Below are positions 9,944 through 19,935 of a stretch of 64,000 bases of DNA, piece by piece. The notes under the pieces were generated by a model. That model was not told the DNA's origin, did not search any database, and saw only the letters and a program-made list of their open reading frames with translations. Source of the DNA: Pasteurellaceae bacterium (GTDB taxonomy: Bacteria > Pseudomonadota > Gammaproteobacteria > Enterobacterales > Pasteurellaceae); NCBI GenBank assembly GCA_030528525.1, contig JAUMYT010000002.1, positions 91,128 through 155,127 of the forward strand. Reading direction: 5' to 3'. A program made the position numbers and the translations under genes. Numbering within the stretch: position 1 is the first letter of the stretch; each line of letters opens with the position of its first letter.

Positions 9944-12832
9944 TTATTTCAATTCACCAATGCTCACTTTCGCTTCCGTATGCTGGTTACCCAAAGAAAG
10001 AGATTCACAATTTTCCTCTTCCTGACATACTTCTACTGCAACATTTTTTTCTGCTGAAAACTGCTCAACTCGAGCTAATACGTCAAGAGTTTGTTGAACT
10101 TTTGGCATCACGCTGACCTGCTCAGAAGATAAGTTCGTTGGTGCAATACCTTGCGATTGATCAATGGCTTGAAGTGCCTCACGATGTGTAATCTGTTTTG
10201 CTTCTCCTCGGAAAGATGCACTCTCTTTACGATGTACTCGAGGTTGTTCAAAGAAAGAGACATCCGCATTTTTGATCTCAATTGGCACACTATCTGAGCT
10301 GTAATAAGCTGGAGCACCATTTGGAGCAATCACATTTAAGGTGAGATTTTCAACCACCGTTTTGGTATTCGCCGCATCACCTGGTGAAAATGCGGTATTT
10401 GCCACATCTGGATAATCATCGGTAATACCTACATTCAAATCTGGGGCTATGCCTGTATTCACTAAAGTGATTTTCAAATCGTCCTTTGACTGCTCCCCTT
10501 TCAAGGTAGTATTACCGTCCGTACGCAAAGTATAACCTTGATGGGTTTTCACGAAAATCGAACTTTTGTTTTTTCCAACTAGCTCACCCAGCAAGAAAAA
10601 TCCTGCAGCTGCTTGTCGAGCATCTGGTGATGAATCACGGATATCAGCACCACTCACCTTAATATGGCTATTATCCAAGACAATTTTTCCGTTCATCCCC
10701 AACTTATGTAAACGACGTTGTAAGGTGTCATGAGTTAATGGACGATCAAAGGAAATGCCGATGTCGGAGTCTTGTACATTGATATTTTTAGCCATTAAAT
10801 GCACGAAACCATCATGAGTTTGAATATTACTATTTTTGATCGTAATTTGAGTATCAAGATGTTGCTTATTCTGTGCGACATTCCACAAGTCATAAGTATC
10901 AAAGAATTCACGGGCAACATAGTTTTCGGAAAGCTCTGTCGAATATGTCCAACGACGGCATCGTTCACAATCATGGTGTTTGCGTGAACGAAGGGTACGT
11001 TCCTCAATATTTTGCACACCATATTCCCAAGCAGGCGTTTTTAATCCCCAGATACGGCTATTTCCACCATGTAAATAGAAATTCGCTCTTCCTTTATGAG
11101 TTAAGCCATCAATCATGACCTGACCAAAACCACCTGCAATAACAAAGTCATCCACATTCTGAAGCCCCAATTTCTGGATATTTACATCAAAATAGCTTCG
11201 TTGCTCATCTTCAACAGAGTTCGCTGGTCGATTCAAATAATAACCACTACGCCCCACTCGTCCAAAGCCAATAGAGCCTTTACCCAAATCTAAGGTAGTA
11301 TTGCGTAAATTCACACTAGTATCTACCCCATCAGGACGCAGAGAACGCTGATAGGCTAACTCAGTAACAATATTCAAACGACCATTATTCGCTTTAATTG
11401 TGGCATCATTGAGACTAAATCCTGTTGTATTAATTTTCAGCAAACTGTCACTATTTCTAAATGAATTCACTGCTAAATTGCCAGAAAGCTCAAAATTGCC
11501 ATGCTCTAGCTGCTTAGTGACTGGATTACGATGCAATTTTAAAGTTACAGAAGTACTTTTACTGTTACCTAGCATCGAAGCAAGCGCAGTATTACTGATA
11601 AAACTCCCCTCCATTGCCTCTGTTTTCTGCTCTGCAACAGATAATTTTCCATCTACTTCAATGTTAAATTTATTTTTTTGTCCTAACTCCTCACTATATA
11701 AGGCTGTATTTTCACCTCGATTAAATTCGCCTTCAAACGACAGTTTGCTGACTTTAATATTTGTATTTTCAGCCAAAATTTCAGATCCCTTCTTAGACAC
11801 AATCTGAACCGCTTTTTTCTCTCTGACAGGTGCAGTAAACTCAATCTCACGATCCGCTTTGAGTTTGCTGTTTTCGCCTAAATGAATATGAGAAGCTGAT
11901 AGTGTAATTTTTCCTTGTTGCTGAGATACCGTATTCGCTTCTAAAATGCCATTATTATTAATCAACGTGTCAATAGCTTGATCTGCCCCTTTTGCTGTTA
12001 GCTCAATATAGCCATTATTGGCAATCACAACGCCATTATTTTCCACTAGCTGTGCTAGAGTATTTGCATCTACACTAACACTGATCGCATTTGCTCGTTC
12101 ATTGAGATCTAACTCAAAATTTTCACCTGCAGCCAAAATAATTTGTGCGGGTGTCGAAATAGTTTCTGTAATGTCGCGCTCCACCCATTCATAGCCATAC
12201 CAACCATTATCACAATAAGCAGCATAAGTCGGTCCGCCAGTACAAATACGCTTGCGGGTTGTTACCGTTTTGGAAAAATTATCCGCTTCTAGCTTGCCTT
12301 CATTTTTCACTTTATCGCCAACTAAAACAATAAAACCATTTTGCCCTGTTGCTTTGATTTTTCCTTGGTTTTTTACCTCACCTTCGTTAGATTTTGCACG
12401 CACAAAACGCAGATCACTGCGTGATAAATCTTGCCCTTCTGCCAACACTTTTGTGGTAGCCAGTATTGCCCCCACATTCACTGAGGCATTTTTGCCAAAA
12501 ATCACCCCATCAGGATTAGCAAGAAAAACTCTCCCATTTGCCTCCAATTTCCCCTGAATTTCACTGGCATTTCCCCCTGTTACTCTATTATATGCTACTG
12601 CAATTTCGCTAGGTTGCTGGAAGGTTACCTTATTGGCAGCACCAATATTAAAGCTATCCCATTCAATATTGATTTTTGGGGTTTCCTGCTTAATTAACAT
12701 ATCACCACCTGAAGTAGAGATCGTCGCCTCCCCTATACGAACCTGTCCATTTTGTGGCAACCCTTGAGCAGAGACAACGCCACCTATAAACATACTGTAA
12801 ATACCTAGACTAATTAAATTTAATTTACGCAT
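9944..12832 (-). CDS. hxuA: Haem/haemopexin-binding protein HxuA (two-partner secretion exoprotein)
   Basis: Secreted or surface-released exoprotein of the hxu haem acquisition system; in H. influenzae HxuA binds haemopexin and releases its haem. Signal peptide MRKLNLISLGIYSMFIGGVV, then the TPS secretion domain with AVAYNRVTGGNASEIQGKL and GRVFLANPDGVIFG (about residues 78-112), then a long beta-helix-like body. 962 residues, close to H. influenzae HxuA. Cysteine pairs at C197/C207, a CERC pair near 622 and C936/C942. It follows hxuB by 18 bases, presumably in one operon. An alternative is another TpsA adhesin, but the adjoining haem receptor supports HxuA. Confidence 0.88.
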   Translation of the reverse strand: MRKLNLISLGIYSMFIGGVVSAQGLPQNGQVRIGEATISTSGGDMLIKQETPKINIEWDSFNIGAANKVTFQQPSEIAVAYNRVTGGNASEIQGKLEANGRVFLANPDGVIFGKNASVNVGAILATTKVLAEGQDLSRSDLRFVRAKSNEGEVKNQGKIKATGQNGFIVLVGDKVKNEGKLEADNFSKTVTTRKRICTGGPTYAAYCDNGWYGYEWVERDITETISTPAQIILAAGENFELDLNERANAISVSVDANTLAQLVENNGVVIANNGYIELTAKGADQAIDTLINNNGILEANTVSQQQGKITLSASHIHLGENSKLKADREIEFTAPVREKKAVQIVSKKGSEILAENTNIKVSKLSFEGEFNRGENTALYSEELGQKNKFNIEVDGKLSVAEQKTEAMEGSFISNTALASMLGNSKSTSVTLKLHRNPVTKQLEHGNFELSGNLAVNSFRNSDSLLKINTTGFSLNDATIKANNGRLNIVTELAYQRSLRPDGVDTSVNLRNTTLDLGKGSIGFGRVGRSGYYLNRPANSVEDEQRSYFDVNIQKLGLQNVDDFVIAGGFGQVMIDGLTHKGRANFYLHGGNSRIWGLKTPAWEYGVQNIEERTLRSRKHHDCERCRRWTYSTELSENYVAREFFDTYDLWNVAQNKQHLDTQITIKNSNIQTHDGFVHLMAKNINVQDSDIGISFDRPLTHDTLQRRLHKLGMNGKIVLDNSHIKVSGADIRDSSPDARQAAAGFFLLGELVGKNKSSIFVKTHQGYTLRTDGNTTLKGEQSKDDLKITLVNTGIAPDLNVGITDDYPDVANTAFSPGDAANTKTVVENLTLNVIAPNGAPAYYSSDSVPIEIKNADVSFFEQPRVHRKESASFRGEAKQITHREALQAIDQSQGIAPTNLSSEQVSVMPKVQQTLDVLARVEQFSAEKNVAVEVCQEEENCESLSLGNQHTEAKVSIGELK

Positions 12833-12850
12833 TCTATCTACTCCTTGAAA

Positions 12851-14545
12851 TTAAAATGTTTTCACTGCTGAGAACCAAACACGGTGTTTATCTGCTCTAG
12901 GCAGTTTATTCCCTATTGGTTTTGCTAGCGTTAAATTCAACATATAATTATTCGTCGCCGAAAGGGACCAATTGACACCAACACTTTGCAATTTCACTCT
13001 ATTCTTGAACGAATCAGCTAGATTCGCTGGCGTTTTATAAAACTGGCCTTGAGCATAATCATAGCTGACAGAAGAAGTCAGCATACTGTCTTTAAAAATA
13101 GGGAAATAATGCTTCAATTCTGCTTGAAAAAGATGTCCCTCATCGACAGACGCCACACCTGAATGATACCCCTTAACAGCATATTGCCCACCTAACAACA
13201 TTTTTTGTGAGCTATCTAAATTTCGATCCGTAAACTGACCACTTACAGTAAGATTCAATCCCAAATTATTCCCCAGCATCTGCTCATGAGAAAGTGCATA
13301 AGTCAAACTTGTAAAAGCATTTCTTGCTTTCCACTGACTATCTTGATAATGAGCTGCTTCATTACTCTGCTGATGCACATTGCCAAAATTTGCCCCTAAA
13401 GCAAAATACGTTGTACCATTTTCAACTGCCCGCCAAGAGCCATTAATCAACAAATTCAAACTATTTGCTCGACGCTTTTGTTTTACCTTCGCGGCGTTCT
13501 GCTCATCCGTCAGTAATTGATGAGTAAATGCCAATTTAGTATTCATACGGAAAGCTGGCAACCGTACAGTAGGGTGAAGAAAATAAACACCCAATGCATG
13601 TGAATACCCTTTTGCATTAAGTGTAGAAAACTCACCCCCTAGTTTATAGCTCATATATTGAGCCTGACCACCTATTCTGCTCCCATAGCCATCTACTAAC
13701 GCAGAATAATCTAAGCGTATACTTTTTAATTTTGCTGTTTCAGAGGTCATGGCATCCAGTTTTAAGTCATCACCCAAACCAATCAGATTATTTACCCTTC
13801 CACCGAACGCGAATCGATATATTCCTGTTTCCTTATTGCCCTGATTATCCACAGATAAGTAAGTAGAGGCTTTTTGACCATCTTCCAAAGAAATGGTTAA
13901 ATCTGTTGTGCCTTGGTGCTTCCCGGCCTTTAGAGACAATTGTGGCTTAACGCCTTGAATATCATTTAGCAGTAGTGCTAATTTTTCTAAATCCGATTTA
14001 TACAAGGCGGCTTTATCCCCCACCGTTGTACCGGCAATACGTTGTACCAACGACGTGCGTAGTAGACTATTATTGTGTACATTAACTTCTCCCATTTTTC
14101 CTTTGAGAACAAGTACAAGCAAACGGCCATTCTCAATCTCTTGTGGTGGAATAATAGCCCTAGCCACCAAATAATTATTTTGGCGATAATACTGCGTAAT
14201 TGAATGAGTTAATTGCTTCAGTTCAGACAGCGTCAGCGGTTTATTGATGTAGTGTTGTAAAATCTGTGAAAGATCCTCCTTCACTTCTTGCCCTTCAAAT
14301 TCAAACACTTGGATTGTTGAGAGTGTGAACTGCAACGCAGAACGATCCGATTGAGATAAAGGAGATTGGCTCGCATTATTATCAAATAATTCTCCGGCCG
14401 GTTTCACCTTAGATAACACTTGAGCCTGCTCAAGTTGCCGCCCAAGTGTACCCGCATCTAACGAAGTGGAGTGCAATGTAGCCTGAGCTGAAAGTGATAG
14501 GCTAGTTGACAGTAACGTAACTAAGAATGCATTATTTAATTCCAT
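12851..14545 (-). CDS. hxuB: TpsB outer-membrane transporter HxuB
   Basis: FhaC/ShlB-family outer-membrane beta-barrel that secretes its partner HxuA. 564 residues from the ATG at 14545 (MELNNAFLVTLLSTSLSLSA, a signal peptide), chosen because it has GAGGA upstream; the frame itself opens 13 codons earlier. Two POTRA-like domains (about residues 75-230, including FEGQEVKEDLSQIL and YYRQNNYLVARAIIPPQEI) precede a C-terminal barrel ending in phenylalanine. It is divergent from hxuC and upstream of hxuA. Confidence 0.9.
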   Translation of the reverse strand: MELNNAFLVTLLSTSLSLSAQATLHSTSLDAGTLGRQLEQAQVLSKVKPAGELFDNNASQSPLSQSDRSALQFTLSTIQVFEFEGQEVKEDLSQILQHYINKPLTLSELKQLTHSITQYYRQNNYLVARAIIPPQEIENGRLLVLVLKGKMGEVNVHNNSLLRTSLVQRIAGTTVGDKAALYKSDLEKLALLLNDIQGVKPQLSLKAGKHQGTTDLTISLEDGQKASTYLSVDNQGNKETGIYRFAFGGRVNNLIGLGDDLKLDAMTSETAKLKSIRLDYSALVDGYGSRIGGQAQYMSYKLGGEFSTLNAKGYSHALGVYFLHPTVRLPAFRMNTKLAFTHQLLTDEQNAAKVKQKRRANSLNLLINGSWRAVENGTTYFALGANFGNVHQQSNEAAHYQDSQWKARNAFTSLTYALSHEQMLGNNLGLNLTVSGQFTDRNLDSSQKMLLGGQYAVKGYHSGVASVDEGHLFQAELKHYFPIFKDSMLTSSVSYDYAQGQFYKTPANLADSFKNRVKLQSVGVNWSLSATNNYMLNLTLAKPIGNKLPRADKHRVWFSAVKTF

Positions 14546-14599
14546 TGTATGTATTTCCTCGTTTAAAAAATAAAACGCCATCATGATAATCTAACCTAC

Positions 14600-14665
14600 A
14601 AATGATATTACAAATACAAACTATTCTCAATAATGATTGAATAATAATATTATCTTCGCTATGAT
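14600..14665. promoter_or_regulatory. Divergent hxuB/hxuC promoter region, possible Fur site
   Basis: The 159-base gap between the divergent starts is very AT-rich and contains imperfect GATAAT/ATTATC-like hexamers (AATAATGATTGAATAATAAT near 14630, then ATTATC at 14649). Iron/haem-responsive Fur control of such loci is established in other Pasteurellaceae; the site here is a weak match to the 19-bp consensus. Confidence 0.35.
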
Positions 14666-14704
14666 ATGGTTTTATCCCTGAACTTGATTTAAAAGGATCT
14701 CCTA

Positions 14705-16801
14705 ATGAAACTATCAAAACTCTCTCTCGCACTATTTTGCGTTAGCCCTGTTGTTGGTATGGCTCAAACCTCTTCACATTCTTTAGCTGATATCAATGTA
14801 GTTGCATTGCGTGACAATATTACTTACACCAAAGCAAGCTATGATATGGTGAATTTAAATAAAGAAGCATTATTAACCCAACATGGCATGAGTGTGGCTG
14901 ACACATTGAAATACATCAATGGTATTGATATTCAAGGTGGGGCAAGAAGTATTGCACAGAAACCCAATATTCGTGGTTTAAGTGGCAATCGTGTCGTACA
15001 AGTAATTGATGGCGTTCGGCAAAATTTTGATTTAGCTCACCGCGGTTCTTACTTTCTACCACTTTCACAAATTCAAGCATTAGAAGTAGTGAAAGGACCA
15101 TCAAGTACCCTATGGGGAAGCGGTGCATTAGGAGGCGTTGTTGCGATGCGAACCGCAAATGCACTTGATCTCCTCAAAAATAATGATCAATTTGGTTTAC
15201 ACGTCAATCAAGGCTATCAATCGGTAAATGGCTTATCTGAAACGGCATTATCTGCCTTTGCTGCAAATGAAAAAGTGGATGCCCTTATTAGTGCTTTCTA
15301 CAATAAAGCCAATAATTTACGTTTTGGCAAACAGGGGACTCTACCACACAGTGCCTACACTCAAACAGGCGGTATGGCGAAATTAGGCTGGCAATTTAAT
15401 GATACTCATCGTCTAGAACTCTCACATCGTACAAGCCTATTCCAACAAACTGCACCAGGTAATAACGAAGCGATCACCGAATTAACTGCTCAAACCATCT
15501 TAAACGAAATAGCAAGAAGCAGAAATTACGCTAATTTGACAAGCCGTCTTGGTAGTTCTAGCTATTTATCTAAACAGAAAATTGTCGATCAAAGTTCAGC
15601 GTTGAATTACTACATCAATCCTGCTGACAATCCTTATCTGAATACTCAGTTCACCATTTATCGTAATAGCACTAAAGAAACGGAAAAACGCGTGATCAGT
15701 GGCTTAGATGATAAAACCAAATTAATTACTACTGGCGTCAATGCCCACAACAGCACGGATCTCGGTGGTTTAGCACTTACTTATGGCATTGATATGGTCA
15801 TTGATAAGGCAGATACTGCCCGAGGAACTAACAACGACGATGGAAAATTCCGGCCTGCACCATATCAAGCAAAAGCAAAAACGACAGGAATCTATTTACT
15901 TACCCACGTACCTATTTTAAATGACACACTCGTATTTTCACCAAGCATTCGTTACGATCATTTTGATACTCGTAGCCAACACACCCGCTATAAAAGTACA
16001 CATTGGTCTCCAGCAGCAGCATTGACTTGGAAAAGTACACCATGGCTTGATTTAACCGCACGTTATACCGAAGCATTCCGTGCACCATCCATGCAAGAAC
16101 GTTTTGTCAGCGGAGCACATTTCGGTACAAACATTCGTGGTCTAGATGTCGTAAATCGTTTCAAAGCTAATCCAAATCTCAAACCTGAAACAGCTAAAAA
16201 TAAAGAATTGAGTGCCAAATTCCATTTCTTTGAACTCTTCACTGATTCAGATAAACTTAGCTTTAATGCCACTTATTTCCAAAATGATGTGAAAGACTTC
16301 ATTCATTTACGGGTCTTTAAAGAGAACCCTGCTGATCGACAAGAATTTATGCCAAAAGTGTCTCAATATCAAAATGTTTCAAATGCACGCTTAACAGGAA
16401 TTGAATTAGAAACAGCATATCAAACTGATCGCATTACGCTCACCGCAGGCTATGCTCAAACTAGAGGTATTGATAAAATCAATAAATCGGCACTTTCTGG
16501 CATTGCGGCCGACAAATTCTCCTTCGCTATTGACTATGCTATTGTCAAAGATAAATTCAATATCGGCACCCTTGTAGCATTGTACCGAGATCAGAATCGT
16601 GTACCAAAAGATGCAGAAACCTATCAAGGATATACCTTAACCAATATCTATGCTACCTATGCACCGAAGCAAGGGGAGTGGAAGAATCTACGATTAGATG
16701 TTGCTATTGATAATCTGTTTGATAAAAAATATCAACCTGCATTCAGTTTAATGGAAGGCCCAGGACGTAATGTGAAAGTCAATTTAGGCTATTATTTCTA
16801 A
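14705..16801 (+). CDS. hxuC: TonB-dependent haem receptor HxuC
   Basis: Outer-membrane receptor that takes haem delivered by HxuA or in free form and imports it using TonB energy. 698 residues: signal peptide MKLSKLSLALFCVSPVVGMA; a plug domain with NIRGLSGNRVVQVIDGVRQ and EVVKGPSSTLWGSGALGGVV; then the 22-strand barrel ending YYF. The haem-receptor FRAP and NPNL boxes are visible (EAFRAPSMQERF, KANPNLKPETAKNKELS). RBS AAAGGA. In H. influenzae hxuC leads the same operon as hxuB-hxuA; here it is divergent. A hairpin at 16823 ends the unit. Confidence 0.9.
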   Translation: MKLSKLSLALFCVSPVVGMAQTSSHSLADINVVALRDNITYTKASYDMVNLNKEALLTQHGMSVADTLKYINGIDIQGGARSIAQKPNIRGLSGNRVVQVIDGVRQNFDLAHRGSYFLPLSQIQALEVVKGPSSTLWGSGALGGVVAMRTANALDLLKNNDQFGLHVNQGYQSVNGLSETALSAFAANEKVDALISAFYNKANNLRFGKQGTLPHSAYTQTGGMAKLGWQFNDTHRLELSHRTSLFQQTAPGNNEAITELTAQTILNEIARSRNYANLTSRLGSSSYLSKQKIVDQSSALNYYINPADNPYLNTQFTIYRNSTKETEKRVISGLDDKTKLITTGVNAHNSTDLGGLALTYGIDMVIDKADTARGTNNDDGKFRPAPYQAKAKTTGIYLLTHVPILNDTLVFSPSIRYDHFDTRSQHTRYKSTHWSPAAALTWKSTPWLDLTARYTEAFRAPSMQERFVSGAHFGTNIRGLDVVNRFKANPNLKPETAKNKELSAKFHFFELFTDSDKLSFNATYFQNDVKDFIHLRVFKENPADRQEFMPKVSQYQNVSNARLTGIELETAYQTDRITLTAGYAQTRGIDKINKSALSGIAADKFSFAIDYAIVKDKFNIGTLVALYRDQNRVPKDAETYQGYTLTNIYATYAPKQGEWKNLRLDVAIDNLFDKKYQPAFSLMEGPGRNVKVNLGYYF

Positions 16802-16822
16802 TTCGTTCTAGAAAGCCATAAA

Positions 16823-16863
16823 TGCATTTCCCGCAAATCTTTTATAAAGACTGCGGGAAATGT
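16823..16863. terminator. Hairpin between convergent hxuC and fadR
   Basis: Arms GCATTTCCCGCAAATCTTT and AAAGACTGCGGGAAATGT form a long stem about 20 bases after the hxuC stop and just past the fadR stop, so it may serve both genes. There is no strong T-run. Confidence 0.6.
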
Positions 16864-16873
16864 ATGATATGGT

Positions 16874-17596
16874 CTAATAGCCAAAATCATCAGGTAAATT
16901 TCTTAACATATCACTCCAAATCGCCGTACTGGTCTGACGATGCTTTTCCATACAAGCTATTGCCAGCTGATGATCATTTTGCTCACAGGCTATTTTTAGC
17001 TGATGATAGAAATTCAATGATAAGGTTCTAGAGCTCTGTTCTGTGAAGAAAAGGCTCGCCACTTGTAAATACAAAGGCTTAAAGCTATTTAGAATCAGTC
17101 CATATACTGGTTTATTCGCCACAAAAGTAAAGCGACGGAAAAGGTAATAATCAAATTCTGCGTAAGCAGTAGCGGTATTCTCTAAATTATCTAATGCATT
17201 AAACAGCATCAATGATGCCACCGAGTCTAGCCGGATCGCTTCAGGAATATAGTACTCCGCCATTCTCGTTCGCAGTGATACCACATTCGCAATAATCATC
17301 GGCACAATAGAACGATCAAGTTTAATCAACGTTTGAATAATATTTGGTCCTGCCGTTTCCCACACATCATTGACTTTAGTTGCTTTGCCATGCTGAATAC
17401 TTAACCACCCATCTCGAGCTAATCGTTGTAATACTTCACGCAACGTTGTCCGTGTTACACCAATAATGTCAGCTAATTCTCTCTCTGCAGGTAAATCGGA
17501 GCCCGCAGGAAAATGATTGTTCCAAATACTTTTCACAATATACTCTTCTGCAAGAGCTGCTGGACTCTGTGCTTTTAAAAGATCGTATTTTTCCAT
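16874..17596 (-). CDS. fadR: Fatty acid metabolism regulator FadR
   Basis: GntR-family regulator that senses long-chain acyl-CoA and controls fatty-acid synthesis and degradation genes. 240 residues. N-terminal winged helix with AERELADIIGVTRTTLREVLQRLARDGWL (about 37-65), then the all-helical FadR C-terminal ligand-binding domain. It is divergent from nhaB, the same arrangement as in E. coli, which supports the assignment over other GntR proteins. Confidence 0.95.
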   Translation of the reverse strand: MEKYDLLKAQSPAALAEEYIVKSIWNNHFPAGSDLPAERELADIIGVTRTTLREVLQRLARDGWLSIQHGKATKVNDVWETAGPNIIQTLIKLDRSIVPMIIANVVSLRTRMAEYYIPEAIRLDSVASLMLFNALDNLENTATAYAEFDYYLFRRFTFVANKPVYGLILNSFKPLYLQVASLFFTEQSSRTLSLNFYHQLKIACEQNDHQLAIACMEKHRQTSTAIWSDMLRNLPDDFGY

Positions 17597-17761
17597 CAGA
17601 ACATTTCCATTTCATGAAGTAGGGTGCCACTTTTGTTAAAAAAATGTGACAAGCTTATCAAAAATCAAATTTACTTATCAAAATCAGCATTGCTGTATTA
17701 TCGTTCAATCCAAATTATATTACAATTTGGCTATCTTTAGCATTATTTAAAATCATTACCT

Positions 17762-19303
17762 ATGAACAATTTTGAAGCATTTTACAAAAATTTCTTAGGC
17801 AAAACACCAGAGTGGTACAAGCTTTGTATTTTAGCCTTCCTCATCATCAATCCTCTTATTTACTTTTTCATTAGCCCTTTTATTGCTGGTTGGGTACTCG
17901 TTGCTGAATTTATTTTTACCCTGGCAATGGCGTTAAAATGCTATCCTCTCCAACCTGGTGGTCTACTGGCTATTGAAGCTGTGGCAATCGGCATGACTCA
18001 TCCTCATCACATTAAACAAGAGATTATGGCAAATTTTGATGTCGTATTACTCCTGATGTTCATGGTGGCCGGTATCTATTTTATGAAACAGCTTCTGCTA
18101 TATATTTTCACTAAGCTGATTATTACCATTCACTCCAAAAAAATATTATCCCTCGCATTTTGTTTAAGCTCTGCCTTTCTCTCCGCCTTCCTGGATGCCT
18201 TAACCGTCATTGCAGTTATCATCAGTGTTGGGGTTGGTTTTTACGGGGTATATCACAAAGTGGCATCAGGCAATAGCTTTGATGATTCTACCGATATTAC
18301 TAACGACGACAAAATTGCCAATAACAAACAAGTGTTAGAACAATTTCGCGGTTTTTTACGTAGCTTACTCATGCATGCAGGCGTGGGGAGTGCATTAGGA
18401 GGGGTAATGACAATGGTGGGGGAACCGCAGAATCTCATCATTGCTGCTCAAGCGGAATGGGGATTTGGTGAATTCTTCCTACGGGTCTCTCCAATTAGCA
18501 TTATCGTTCTCATTTGTGGTGCAACCACGTGCTACTTATTAGAAAAATATTCCGTATTTGGCTATGGCGATCGTCTGCCTCGGCGAGTCTGGGCAGTATT
18601 GGCACATTACAATTTACAACAAGAGCAGAAAATGACGAAGCAAGATCGCCTCAAACTTGCTGTACAAAGTATTGCTGGCATTTGGTTAATTATTGGCTTA
18701 GCCTTCCATCTTGCTGATGTTGGATTAATCGGGTTAACCATCATTATCCTATGCACAGCTTTTTGTGGTATCACCGATGAACATGCACTAGGCAAAGCAT
18801 TCCAAGAATCACTACCTTTCACGGCATTATTAGTCGTATTCTTCTCAATCGTTGCCGTTATTATTGATTTAAAACTGTTCGATCCAATTATTCGCTTCGT
18901 ACTGTCAGCCGAAAAAGACGCCCAGCTGGCACTCTTTTACGTATTTAATGGATTATTATCGGCTATCTCTGATAACGTTTTTGTTGGTACGGTATACATT
19001 AACGAAGCGAAAAATGCCCTTGCATCAGGTGCGATTGATCGTGAACAATTTGATTTAATTGCTGTCGCAATTAATACGGGGACAAATTTACCTTCCGTGG
19101 CAACGCCAAATGGTCAGGCAGCATTTTTATTCTTGCTCACCTCATCATTTGCCCCATTAGTTCGTTTATCCTACGGCAGAATGGTCTATATGGCATTGCC
19201 TTATACCGTCGTACTTGCCGTAGTTGGCTTTGTCACGATGGAACTCCTCCTTACCCCACTGACACAGTTTATGTTAGAGTGTGGTTGGATCATTCAACGT
19301 TAA
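17762..19303 (+). CDS. nhaB: Na+/H+ antiporter NhaB
   Basis: Inner-membrane sodium/proton antiporter for Na+ and pH homeostasis. 513 residues with about a dozen hydrophobic segments, the usual NhaB length. Family features include [19 protein letters not shown] (about 140-160), [13 protein letters not shown] and the [21 protein letters not shown] block near residue 440. Flanked by fadR upstream (divergent) and dsbB downstream (10-base gap), as in E. coli. A CRP-like sequence (TGTGACAAGCTTATCA) lies at 17645, but its second half is poor. Confidence 0.95.
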   Translation: MNNFEAFYKNFLGKTPEWYKLCILAFLIINPLIYFFISPFIAGWVLVAEFIFTLAMALKCYPLQPGGLLAIEAVAIGMTHPHHIKQEIMANFDVVLLLMFMVAGIYFMKQLLLYIFTKLIITIHSKKILSLAFCLSSAFLSAFLDALTVIAVIISVGVGFYGVYHKVASGNSFDDSTDITNDDKIANNKQVLEQFRGFLRSLLMHAGVGSALGGVMTMVGEPQNLIIAAQAEWGFGEFFLRVSPISIIVLICGATTCYLLEKYSVFGYGDRLPRRVWAVLAHYNLQQEQKMTKQDRLKLAVQSIAGIWLIIGLAFHLADVGLIGLTIIILCTAFCGITDEHALGKAFQESLPFTALLVVFFSIVAVIIDLKLFDPIIRFVLSAEKDAQLALFYVFNGLLSAISDNVFVGTVYINEAKNALASGAIDREQFDLIAVAINTGTNLPSVATPNGQAAFLFLLTSSFAPLVRLSYGRMVYMALPYTVVLAVVGFVTMELLLTPLTQFMLECGWIIQR

Positions 19304-19313
19304 GGCATTCACT

Positions 19314-19850
19314 ATGTTTGCGTTTTTTAAAACATTATCTCAACAGCGTATGGCATGGCTATTGCTGATATTAAGCTGTATGGCGTTAACCATCACCGCC
19401 CTCTACTTTCAGCACAACATGGGCTTACAGCCCTGTGTGATGTGTATTTATGAACGCATCGCCCTGCTTGGCATTTTGATTGCAGGAATATTTGCTATGT
19501 TTGCACCCAAAAGTCGATTACTTCGCTGGTCTGCGATACTGTTTGGGCTATTTTGTGCGACAAAAGGATTACTGCTAGCCATTAAACATACTGACTACCA
19601 GATCAACCCAGCACCATGGAATCAGTGTTCACCGTTTGTGGAGTTTCCAGCCACCTTGCCTTTAGACACATGGTTTCCTGCACTATTTGCCGCGGGAGGT
19701 GACTGTGGAAAAATTAGCTGGCAATTTTTAGGATTGAGCATGCCACAATGGTTGATTGGTATCTTTGCCATTTATGTGCTGATTTTTGTTCTGCTATTAC
19801 TCAGCCAGTTCAAGCGCACACAACACACGAGGCGTAACCTCTTTCGTTGA
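19314..19850 (+). CDS. dsbB: Disulfide bond formation protein DsbB
   Basis: Inner-membrane quinone reductase that reoxidises periplasmic DsbA. 178 residues from the ATG at 19314 (MFAFFKTLSQQRMAWLL). Four membrane segments. The first periplasmic loop carries the CVMC redox pair (GLQPCVMCIYERIA, about residues 40-52), and the second loop has the NQCSPF and GGDCGKISW cysteines. It follows nhaB by 10 bases. A full palindromic repeat starts three bases after the stop. Confidence 0.95.
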   Translation: MFAFFKTLSQQRMAWLLLILSCMALTITALYFQHNMGLQPCVMCIYERIALLGILIAGIFAMFAPKSRLLRWSAILFGLFCATKGLLLAIKHTDYQINPAPWNQCSPFVEFPATLPLDTWFPALFAAGGDCGKISWQFLGLSMPQWLIGIFAIYVLIFVLLLLSQFKRTQHTRRNLFR

Positions 19851-19853
19851 TCG

Positions 19854-19911
19854 ACAAGGGGGTGAGAAACAAGAAGATTTTGCAAAATCTCTACGTTTCT
19901 CACCCCCTTGT
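19854..19911. repeat. Complete 58-bp palindrome of the AAGGGG repeat family
   Basis: Reads ACAAGGGGGTGAGAAAC, a spacer, AGATTTTGCAAAATCT (itself palindromic), a spacer, and GTTTCTCACCCCCTTGT. The outer 17-base arms are perfect inverted repeats. It lies between the convergent dsbB and trhP genes, where it could also act as a terminator. It is the only copy in the window with both arms of the variant type. Confidence 0.9.
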
Positions 19912-19935
19912 AACCACTCAATGGTTTTCGGTGGC

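Noticed and set aside
10108..10329. 73-codon frame inside hxuA on the same strand
   Set aside because: Alternative-frame shadow of hxuA; no start signal or domain.
17642..17663. Possible CRP site upstream of nhaB (TGTGA-N6-TATCA)
   Set aside because: Only the first half-site matches well; not strong enough to list.
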